This document shows positions 26,817 to 36,746 of a DNA stretch of 64,000 nt, in pieces. The translations under genes were made by a program, and so were the position numbers. The DNA is from Rhizophlyctis rosea (Eukaryota; Chytridiomycota; Chytridiomycetes; Rhizophlyctidales; Rhizophlyctidaceae), in the NCBI GenBank assembly GCA_027596075.1, contig JADGJC010000067.1, positions 90,081 through 154,080 on the forward strand, written 5' to 3'. The stretch's first letter is position 1; the number at the start of each line of letters is the position of its first letter. Under the pieces are notes generated by a model that had not been told where the DNA came from, made no database searches, and was given only the letters and a program-made list of their open reading frames with translations.

Positions 26817-27163
26817 TGGCTTCTCAACCTCACGGAATTTCTCCAGCCGGCGGCAAGACCACCACACCTTCGACGCCCTCCCAATCCAACCCCGCGAAGG
26901 ACGACGTTGTAAATGAGAAACACTGGGGCACCACTCAGAAGTACATGACGGAGGAGGAAGCTTGGGCGGACCCTAATCACAACGCGTTGACTGGCGAACG
27001 GTCGGATCAGCAAGTGCAGAGACCACAAGGGACTGTGACGGGGGGGGTTCAAAACAAGGGTCAAGGCCCGGCCAGTGCGACGGCTGGGGAAAGGATTGGG
27101 GATGCAGGGGAGTCAGTTTCGGCGGAGAAGCATTGGGGGACGACCCAGAAGTACACGTCGTAA
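26817..27163 (+). CDS. Small hydrophilic protein with duplicated KHWGTTQKY motif
   Basis: One exon, 115 residues from the ATG at 26817 (an upstream in-frame ATG at 26714 would give 149). I do not recognise a family. The protein is hydrophilic and Gly/Ser/Thr/Gln-rich, with no membrane span or signal. Its striking feature is one motif used twice, EKHWGTTQKYM near the middle and EKHWGTTQKYT at the very C-terminus. They flank a disordered Gly/Gln-rich linker containing VQRPQGTVTGGVQNKGQG. The precise repetition in a low-complexity background suggests a short linear binding motif or a small domain present twice. Composition recalls stress-type hydrophilins, but that is only compositional. Confidence 0.55.
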
Positions 27164-27672
27164 CGGATTTAGGAGCAGCGTAATTTCATGTAACATATAA
27201 TTTGCAAAAACATACATTGTATCTCGAGGATCCTGATTCGATAATCCCCTGTCAGCATTTAATGTCGTGTTTGGAGAATGCTGCTGGATGTTGATATTGA
27301 AACGACAGCTGGTCATTTTCGATGGTTGTAATGAAAATCATCGTGCCGCCCATTCTTGAAAAATGCCTGCGAAACGATCATCCCGCAACCCCAAGGAATA
27401 CTTCGTGCCTTCGGAGGAAATGACGCTTCAAAGACAGGTCGAATTATCCAGCACACAAGGACCCTGGTGAAGGTGTGGCTTTGCCCTGGCTGCAAGCCAC
27501 AATCTACGAAACAACTGCAACGTCATCTCCAGCCCACGACTGAAGTCCAATTAAAGTCATTTTATGAGCAATCCCAGTTCCTGAGCGCAAACTCGACAAT
27601 TTTGAACGCAGCAACCCTTGCGACTTCAACAACTACCTCCCAGAGAACTATTCGCAAACGTACTTCAGAACG
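27164..27672. other. Intergenic upstream of calcineurin B
   Basis: About 500 bp; open frames continue across it but none has a domain. Probably the 5' leader and promoter of the calcineurin B gene. Confidence 0.45.
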
Positions 27673-28382
27673 ATGGGGGCTGCAGGTTCACAATTGGATG
27701 ACATGGTCGCTTCGTCGAACTGTGAGTAGCGCGTCCCTCAGTTCCCCCGATGGCCACCACACACAGTGTCCGACAGGTGTCTTATCATGGCATTTTCTGC
27801 CCTTCAGTCACGGCGGAGGAGATTCAACGGCTCTACAAGCGCTTCGTAAAACTTGACAAAGACGGTTCCGGCTCCATCTCCAAGGAAGAGTTCCTATCTC
27901 TAGCCCCCATCGCCACCAACCCACTTGCTCAACGGCTCCTGGCCGTATTTGACGGCGACGGCAGTGGGGATATCGACTTCAAGGAATTCATCAGCGGACT
28001 GAGCGCGTTTTCAGCAAAGGGGAAAAAGGACGAAAAGCTGAAATGTTTGTATGAAGTGCTTCTCGTCGTATCGGAGGCAAATATGCATAGTGTATCGAAC
28101 CGCAAACTCACCCCTTCTCTTATATTTTTACCTAAACCAGTCGCATTCCAAGTCTACGACATGGACCGGGATGGCTACATCTCAAACGGCGAACTCTACC
28201 TCGTTTTGAAAATGATGGTCGGAAACAACCTCAAAGAAGCCCAGCTGCAACAGCTTGTTGATAAGACGATCATGGAAGCGGACACGGATATGGACGGAAA
28301 GATCTCATTTGAGGAATTTGCAAAGATGGTCGAAAATACGGATATCGCGAGGAGCATGACCTTGGAGGCGGATAAGATCTGA
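27673..28382 (+). CDS. CNB1: Calcineurin regulatory subunit B
   Basis: Three exons, join(27673..27721, 27808..28044, 28141..28382), 175 residues, the usual family length. It is the Ca2+-binding regulatory subunit of the protein phosphatase calcineurin (PP2B), which acts in the cytosol on Crz1/NFAT-type factors in stress, cation and growth signalling. The N-terminus [11 protein letters not shown] keeps Gly2 and a suitable context for myristoylation. Four EF-hand loops are complete: [36 protein letters not shown] and [12 protein letters not shown], all with acidic residues at loop positions 1, 3 and 12. Both introns are GT-AG, 86 and 96 nt, and fall at phase 1 before FTAEE and FAFQVYD. The gene looks intact. 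Confidence 0.93.
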
Positions 28383-30702
28383 AGAGGTGGAGGATTCAAT
28401 GACGAGCAAGGTTTCTCGGACGGCTGCGGGTGGCGGTTTACGGCGTTGAGGGGCGGATGGGGTTACGGGGGATGGTGAGTTTTTAATGTCGTTTCGGTCT
28501 TGGACTGGATGTGTATCTGACCCGTCAACGATCATAGGCATATGCTGCTGTACATATATATACTCCTAGGAGGAAATCCGTCCCTCAACCAAAACGCCAT
28601 CGGCAGCCAGCAATAATGACAGTCGCCTTCATTGTGAATAATAAGGAAAATGACACCAGCAAATTCTCGAAGTTCCAGACAGCTATATGATTCATGGTTT
28701 CAAAGGAGTGCCGGGCGATGCTACGCAGGGAATCTATATTGCACAGACAATTCAGGCGACGATGAGTCTCGACAGTGGTTGCGCCGGTGGCCAACTGCTG
28801 TGGTTTGTGGCATTGGATAATCTGTTATACCAAACAATGGGCACTTTGGACGAGAATGAGACGAAGCTGCAGGAAGTACGGGCAACATGAAAGACCAGAA
28901 ATGCAACGCACAATTGAGCAGTCGACATGACTTCCATTGATAGACTCTATTGAGTTGCAAATACATATATGACCACATCAGGCCACGAAAAATGATGCGA
29001 ACACTCCAAATATGATGTACTTATCAGTCTGGAACTGCTGGGAAGGGTTTTTGTGGGTGTTCGCCATCCTGCCAGGCTTGGGTCAACTAAATCTAGCGTC
29101 CAGATATCTGGACTGACCAATCAAAGCCACATGTTTGAAATGTCAATGCACCCCAAACAGGCAGGTCTGCACTGTGATTACAGTTGGACTCACAATCCCC
29201 TTGGAGCCCCGACCCAGGAGCCATGGAGGAAAGATCATGTCAGCAAGGATGATTTGAAACTCCGTCACCTGGTAAGTGAGGCAGCAAGTATCTTCAACTC
29301 TGATTGACATTGCTATGCCATAGAGTCCAGATGATAATTTGTAGCGTCCCTTTTTGTTCTTCGTTTGATGGTTAGGTGTAGGAGTGGTAGTGCGTAGGCA
29401 AACAAACCGATTGTGACACGAAATTCTAGATGATACGACTTTATGATCCGGACAACCGAGCGATGACCAGAACATCGTTGAAAAAGTTGGGTATTGTGGA
29501 TCAATGCGGAGAATATGTGTAAAGGTCCTTTATTCAGGGTACTCTTTGGGATACAACATCACTCCCTCTCTAACAGCATCATCGTGTTGGCAAAGCAATG
29601 GCGACCAGGGGACAGTGGGAACATATTCCGGAGTGGCCGCCATCGCAGGGACGAGAAATGAGGAGGGGTTTGGCCGGAGTTGTCAAGCAGTGGCTCAAAG
29701 ACCCCAGGTCAGTCGGAAGGGGAGCAGCTTAATGCGCAAAGTGATGGTGGGGCCAACAAAGAAGCATTTGCGGAATAAGGAGCAGAGCAGAGCAGGTCGT
29801 TGAGAAAGCATCCTTCCCTGGAGAGCAATTCACAGCAGATAGGGGATGTGTGAGAGTCCAGTGACAGGTGCAATGAAGTCCGATAGTTGGAGGGTTGGAA
29901 GCTGGTAGAGGTGGCAGGTAGAGCTTACGCAATGAGTGGTAGACTCATTTACTTGTTGTTCTATCCACATACCGTCAATATACTCCACATCCGAACAAAT
30001 TTACAAACTTGATCTTTCGGATTTGCTTTGTGTGGGTGCTCAATTTCGTTGGGCTTGAGACAACATTTTCTTGAAGTTCCCGGGAAATCAAAATCCAAAA
30101 CGGCGACCATTTCGTATGAATCACGGCCGCAGCGCAAAAGACATCAAATCCTCACTCACTACCCAATCTCGGAAACAAAAAGAGGAAGACAAGAACAGAC
30201 CCTTTCCCTCCCCAACAAAAACCACCAAATACAGACGGGATACCGAAGGCTTCATATTTTGAAACGCATTTCATCAAAAAAATGTTTCGAAAATCTAACT
30301 CTAAACGGGACGTACAAAAAAAAACCAAATCATATTCATCAGTGGGGTGGGCTCATCTAAAGAACACAAAACAGTTGCATCTACGGGTGCAGAAAAAGCT
30401 GAAGACCATATAAATCACAAAATCACAAAAAGATTTTACAACAGAAACTTGAAATAGAGGTGAGTGTGCCGTTTGGGATTTGGAATGTTTTCCGGGTAAT
30501 GGCGATAGACCGCTGGAGGGAAATCCGTAGCGGTCTTCGTGGGGTGCGGTCATATGAGGGAATAGGTGGGACACACATAACGAGTGGGAGGTGGGGATCG
30601 CAGCGGGTGGTGTGGGACGCCGTGGGGAGAGGTCAAAAGGGGTGGTGGCAGACGATGTCGGGGTCAGGTTAGGAAACAATCAAGGACGGGGACGGAAGCT
30701 TA
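28383..30702. other. Long intergenic stretch, nothing supported
   Basis: About 2.3 kb without a gene I can support on either strand. Short frames are scattered (for example 29053-29307, 29143-29475) but none has a domain, credible start plus splice signals, or coding-like composition. The interval lies between the converging 3' ends of calcineurin B and the bestrophin-like gene, so its length is more than expected for this window. Confidence 0.5.
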
Positions 30703-32293
30703 TCAGTGAGGAACACCCTCAACGGTGATTTTGATGTCACTGGCTTTCGCAGTGAGGGTCTGTGCAGGAGATCCATCAGATATTATCAGTAAACCGGTGA
30801 CACACTCCCTTCCAGAAAACGAACTGCATGCTCCCAATTGAGAAAATCCCGATTCTTACATGCTCGATAGCGGCATCGACACCGACAGCAATACCCCAGT
30901 TAGCGGGATCCAAGGTGCCCGGACGGTGAATAATAGAGTTCATCTCGTTCCTCATCCATTCGCAGAACTTTTCAACAGGGAGATCGTTGTCATCGTAACC
31001 GAAGGGGTTCTGCAAAACGTAAACGAGTTTAACCAATCAACCCTCAAGTCGCCCTTCCGAGCCCCCACTCCTCACCTCAATCTCCCCACCAATCCCCTCA
31101 ATACCCAACAACGTAAACGACGCCAAAAAAATAACCGGAATCGTGCCCCAATAAGTCTTCGCAACAAGTTGGAACGGCAACGACAGCAGGTAAAGCATCA
31201 ATGTTTGCTTGAGATGCACATTATACGCCATCGGAATCGGACTGCCCTTAATCCTCTCAAAAGTACTCAAACAATCCACCATAACACCAAGACAGTTCGT
31301 CATCGCCGTTCCAAAGCTCGCATCAATCAAATTCAAGTCCCGACACCTCCGGACGTATGTCGCGAGGTGGAGGGAAATCTCCAGCGGGACGTTATCGATG
31401 TCGGTTTCCAAAAGGTTAGCCCCATGTGCCATGGAGGGGATGTGAGCGACGAGGTGGCGGAGGTCTTTGTATTTGTATCCTTCTTCGTCGCGGAGGTAGT
31501 GTTTTGTTGCGACGACGTAGGCTAGGAGGAGGTTCATTGCGCCGCGTTTTTCGTTGGTTTGTTGGTCGTCTTTTGGGTCGACGGTTATCCAGATTAGGCG
31601 GGTCATGTTGCGGAGTTGGGTTAGGAGGGTGGCCCAGGTGCGGCGGCCTTCCCAGTAGCTGGTGGAGGACGATGGGGGTTAGTGGGGTTTTGGTTGCGGT
31701 TCTGTTTTGAGTGATGGTGTTGGAGATGGATGGTAAGACTTTTCTTACCGGTCGTATGCGGTGTTGGTACGGAAGACCAAGAGGAGACCCATGACGACAC
31801 CGAGGATGGTAATGAGGAGAGAGTCCAGCTTGAAGCTTTCGATCTATGACCACGTGACACTCATTTAGCCTTTTCTCCTTCCGCAAGCATTCGCTCTCCA
31901 AGTCTTTACCTTTGCAGCCATGTACAAGCAAGTCCACAAAGTACCCCAAAGCGTCACCACAAGACTCGGAAACACAATCCTCGGAATAACACTACCCCTG
32001 ATTCTGTACAAATCCGTCCATGAGTACGTGGCATGCTTCATGTGGCGGTAGTAGTTGCGGCGTTCGGCATTTTCAGCGTCACGAAGTGATTCTTTCTGCA
32101 CTTTTGTCAAATGACGATTGGGACCCGTGGAGGAGAAGCGGACGGAATGGTTGGTTTGGTGGGTTACGTCTGTTTTGACGATGTCGGAGTCGTTGTCGTT
32201 GGGGTCTTCCTTTGGGATGATGGAGTCGCGCTTTGAGGGTGGGGCTTGTTCTGAGACGACCGAGGACGTGTTGGTGGTTTTGACGTCGCTCAT
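30703..32293 (-). CDS. Bestrophin-like (UPF0187/YNEE) anion channel
   Basis: Five exons, complement join(32293..31910, 31843..31749, 31658..31076, 31009..30860, 30759..30703), 422 residues. The family consists of integral membrane proteins related to animal bestrophins and plant VCCN channels that conduct anions. An acidic, Ser/Thr-rich cytosolic N-terminus of about 65 residues is followed by the typical order: GSVIPRIVFPSLVVTLWGTL (first span), LDSLLITILGVVMGLLLVFR, TNTAYDRYWEGRRTWATL, NMTRLIWI, the long helical region with YLRDEEGYKY, LVAKTYWGTIPVIFLASFTL and the signature ENPFGYDDNDL. The start is the first ATG after an in-frame run without ATG. The final exon adds only 19 residues. All splice sites are GT-AG and the frame closes exactly. 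Ion selectivity and membrane location are not evident. Confidence 0.88.
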
Positions 32294-33383
32294 TGTGGTT
32301 GCTTGGGTTGCTGTGAGAAAAGTGATGAACGAATTCCTCAACGATGTGCGTAAACGCTGATGGAGGAGTCTTTCAAATGAGGTCTTGCGCCGCAATCAAG
32401 CAGCAGTCTTCGTCCGCACGAGAGTCTAATCCCAAATGATGAGTTCAGGAAGATCCTGAAACTCTTCAGGCTGAGGATGAAGAACCCGACAGGGTGATGG
32501 GGCCGAGCCATGTTTTTGACCTTCCCCTGGACCTTCCCCACTTGATGCAAAGACTTGAGTGCACAAATTGCTGACTCGTGAACTTGAACACAGAAGCACA
32601 GAGCGGAGGACGAAGGAGGGCCGTGATTAGCTTTGTGGCCTGTGAGAAGCCCGCCGCCGTTGGAGGCCGTCTCACAGAGTCGCGGCAGTAATCCTTCACC
32701 TTGGCCACACGGTACACCACCCGTCGCGCCGGCTGCGCCACATCATCCTCGTTGGTGATACAAGGATTCATAAGTAAACAAACCAACTTTCCACAGTCGC
32801 AAATTGCAAAGCATCCGAGTTGGACTGTGCCACATACTTCCAAGAATCAATGGAGATCAGCAATTGGATGAGCCATCCTGACTGTGGCTGGCAGTCAGTG
32901 ACTGCAATTCTCGATGCCACACACTGCCCATTTGTGATGCCAAGTTGCTGCGGTTGCTGCGGATTCCAGAATGGCTTGATTGATTGCGGATGGTCCTAGA
33001 CACTTCCCTCAGTGCCCTCACCAATCCTCCGCTTTTGTAGTGCACTCCTGGGTGACTGTGCGCTCGCTGCTGTAAGCAGTTCCTTCCCCCCAACCGTCTG
33101 TTTTGGTGTTCCTATCTCTACGTGGCTGGGTAATAGTGCGCGCAAGGGTGGGTAGGAGCTTGCAGTCACTCACCCGCACTTTCCTTCTTAAACCTTCTCT
33201 CATCTCCACCTCATTTCGCAAACCACCTCCTACCTCCATAAAGGCAGCCGCTCACCCACACCTCCCACTGGCACGTTACATTCTCAGAATATTTGATCGC
33301 TTGCGCGCCCACTACCAGCCCATTGTCAACCATTTCTATTACAAATTAGTCCATAGAATTTGGAATTACACATTTTGAACAAC
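32294..33383. other. Divergent intergenic region
   Basis: About 1.1 kb between start codons of the bestrophin-like gene (minus) and the BCS1-like gene (plus). Only short frames without domains. Presumably holds both promoters. Confidence 0.5.
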
Positions 33384-36090
33384 ATGGCTCGCACTAGGCA
33401 GTCAGCCCGACGGGGTCGGGGAGGCTCAATGTTGGATTCCAATTCGATACCGCGAAAGGCATACAAGCGGAAGCATGTTCCGACGGGCGGGCGGTACCAA
33501 CAGATGAAGCAAACGCTACGGAATAGTATACAGGATGGGGGTGCTCTATCGCCGGTTATTCAGATGCTTGGAGGCTCCTCCTTGCAGGCGATGTTGCTTG
33601 CTTGGATTCCAATGCGTTTTGGGGAGATGATCAACACTGGTACCTACGCCATTGATATGTTCGTCACAACTCTTATCGTCACCGTCTTCGTCGCCCTCCT
33701 TACCCTCGCCGGCACCGCACTAAAAACCATCATCGAAACCGATTCCGTCAACAACAAGCAAGACGATGTCATCTCAATCAAGGTAGAACACTACCGAACG
33801 GACAAGTACGGTGAACTGATCGTCAATCTGCACTACGAAGCTCTTGCCTGGTTGATCTCGCAACGGTCTCGGGAGGAAATGAATGGAGATTTCCGCATGG
33901 TGCCCTATGACGCGGAAACCAGCAATAATGGCGGTAGCTCAGGCGATTCGTGGGATTGGGATTACTACTCGGACGACGGCGACGCCGACACATCCGCCGT
34001 TCCCGACTTTAACATCCTCCCTCGTGGCGACTTCCCCCTCCTCATTGAACACAACAACTGCCTCTTTACCGTCAAGTTTGAACAACCCACCGACGACGGA
34101 TCGTCTGGCGACAACCAAAAGCCCGCCACCGCCTACGCCGAACGTAAAGCCCGAGCTGAGCCCCCCATCGTCATCCAACGTGCCCTGGAAGATGAGAAAG
34201 AACGTCGACGGGAATTAGCATTAGAAGGGATCGAACCTACTGAAGACGAGGAGGAACAACAACCCGAACCTACCCTAGAATGGATGCAAAAAACCCTCTC
34301 CCACATCACCCGCCTCTACCTAGACTACCAATCCAAACGCAAATCCCGTGCCCGCTACGAACGCTACCGCGGCGGAGGATGGTACCGTTCCTCCGAAATC
34401 CACGCCTGCCGCGGTCTAACCTCCGTAGCCCTCGACGAACCCCTCGAACGCCTCCTCCACCACGACCTCGCATCATTCCACAACGACAAACCCTTCTACG
34501 AACGCATGGGTCTCCCGTACCGTCGTGGCTACCTATTCTCCGGCAAACCAGGCACGGGCAAAACCTCACTTATCAACGCCATCTCCGCTACATACAACCG
34601 CGACCTATACTACATCAACCTCAAAGAAGTCTCCGACGACGCCGCACTCCAATCAGCGTTCAACTCCGTCCCGAAAAACTCCATCATCGTCTTCGAGGAC
34701 GTCGACGCGCAGAGTGCCGTTGTTCATTCGCGTGAACGGCGCGTGGCGCTACGTGGACTTCTCCGTAAAGCGGAGGAGAAACGCGAACGGGAACGGAAGG
34801 AGCAGAAACGGTTAGAGAAGGAGCGGAAAAAGCTGGAGAAGAAGAAGAAGAAGGAGGAAGGGAATGAGGACGATAGTGATGATGGGGAGGAGGAGGATAA
34901 GGAGGAGAGTGAGAATAAGCTACATGTACCGTTTTTGCCGCAGGAAATGGAGGATAATGAGGATAATAGTTCTGTTATTGGACTTGATGGGGAGGGGATG
35001 GGCGGTGGGTTTGGGTTTGGGGATTTGAAGATTGGGAGGATGGTTGGGTTTGGGGCTGATAGCATGGGTGCTTCGTCTTTATTGGGATCCTTCACTCTCA
35101 GCACCCTCCTAAACTGTCTAGACGGCCACACCTTAGCGGAAGGAACCATAATCATCATGACAACAAACCACCCGGAAGTCCTCGACCCAGCACTCATCCG
35201 TCCCGGTCGGATAGACCTCCACCTCGGTCTAGGCTACTGCACGCGGTACCAGCTTTTATCGATGTACCGGTCGGTGATGGATGACGCTAAAGCGGAGGTG
35301 GATTTGGGGATGGTACCGGAGATGGTTATAGCGCCGTGTGATGCGATGAGGATTATGGTGCTTTTTAGGCATACGCCGGGTGTCATTGGGGAGAAGTTGA
35401 GGGAGAGGGCGTATGAGATTTTGGATGGGGGTGGGCAGAATGCTACGGGGGTGGCTGGGGGGGCGGCGGGTGAGGGGGTGCGGGAGGAGGGGGGGNNNNN
35501 NNNNNACGGATCAAAAGGGGAAGGGAAAAGGAACGGAAGTGGTCGGAAAGAAGGAGGAAAAGAGTTTCGTGTGGAGTGGCGTTAAGAAACTCTCATATAA
35601 GACACGGGAATGGACGGAAGCAGATGATAAGAAGTTAAGGAGTGTGTTACGGAAGGGAGGGGTTCCGTATCCTGCTTGGTGGGGGGAGTATGGACGGAAA
35701 AACACGGTTGATCCCCTCTCCAAAACCCCGCTTCCCTACCGTCAACTCTTCCCCGCTATTCTCGACTCGGAACCCGAACATCCGAGTAAGATTGACAGCC
35801 CGGCTTCACCTGAGGAAGAAGAAGAGGGGGAGGTGAAGGAGGAGGCGATGGAGGAGGAGAAGGAGAAGGTGGAGGGGGTGATTGGGAATGGGTCTAGCTG
35901 TTCTTCTTCGGATGATGGGGATGAGGAAGAGGCGGACGCGGAGGCTGAGACGCGGCCTTTGTTGGAGGAGGAGAAGGAGGAGAAGGAGGAGAAGAAGGAG
36001 GAGGTAAAGCAGGAGAAGACGGAGGTAGTGGTGGACAAGGTAGAAGAGAAGTTGGTACAAAGTGTTGTTGCTAGCGTTGAGGCATGTTGA
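33384..36090 (+). CDS. BCS1-like AAA ATPase, interrupted by an assembly gap
   Basis: Start at ATG 33384 (MARTRQSARRGRGG). BCS1-type AAA proteins are membrane-anchored ATPases; the founder translocates the Rieske protein in the mitochondrial inner membrane, and fungi have many divergent paralogues. A hydrophobic span (FVTTLIVTVFVALLTLAGT, about 93-112) precedes a BCS1-N-like region, then WYRSSEI and the AAA core: Walker A FSGKPGTGKTSL, Walker B SIIVFEDVDAQ, the sensor segment IIIMTTNHPEVLDPALIRPGRID. A charged insertion of over 100 residues, Lys/Glu-rich then Gly-rich, separates Walker B from LLNCLDG. Ten N at 35496-35505 interrupt the tail. The frame before the gap stops at 35585, whereas the coding-like frame after it runs to the TGA at 36088-36090. 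True gap length is therefore not 10 modulo frame. The tail is Glu-rich and disordered. Paralogue rather than true BCS1 is likelier. Confidence 0.8.
35496..35505. other. Assembly gap (10 N)
   Basis: A placeholder run of N flanked by G-rich sequence, so the real length is unknown. It falls inside the coding region of the BCS1-like gene and shifts the apparent frame. Confidence 0.97.
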
Positions 36091-36308
36091 AGGGTTGCTG
36101 GGGGCTTGTAGTATATCGTGTAGTATACCTTCATACCGCTGGGTTTCGCCTGATTGTCTCTGTGCAACCAGCTTCGTTTTCCCGGTCTTTTGTCCGCTCA
36201 TTTGTATTTAGAACATGCTTTTGAATGATATATGATGAACATTCATTATTTTTACTGTTTTGTGACTGGGCGACGAGCTTATCATGGTCTTTGGCAGCCT
36301 TTAGGTAT

Positions 36309-36746
36309 CAGATAATTCTTTGGCATGGATACAAATGCGTTTCTTCTGTGACCGTGATGTCTTTGCGCCAAAGAACGTTCACTGAGCTCGGTTTGTGCTG
36401 GTCGACTAGCGGATCTGTAGAATGATTTTGCATTGAATTGTTGCAGCAAAATGGCGGGTGACGGTTTGGACCTCTACCTCAAAGACTCCCACATATACAG
36501 GCTCGGGCGATGATGTGTTGGTCGAGACAGATAATTCTTTGGCATGGATACAAATGCGTTTCTTCTGTGACCGTGATGTCTTTGCGCCAAAGAACGTTCA
36601 CTGAGCTCGGTTTGTGCTGGTCGACTAGCGGATCTGTAGAATGATTTTGCATTGAATTGTTGCAGCAAAATGGCGGGTGACGGTTTGGACCTCTACCTCA
36701 AAGACTCCCACATATACAGGCTCGGGCGATGATGTGTTGGTCGAGA
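36309..36746. repeat. Perfect 219-bp tandem duplication
   Basis: Bases 36309-36527 and 36528-36746 are two head-to-tail copies, identical at every position I compared. Each begins cagataattctttggcatg and ends gatgtgttggtcgaga. It lies just downstream of the BCS1-like gene in sequence with no recognised gene. Identity implies very recent duplication or an assembly artefact. Confidence 0.9.
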
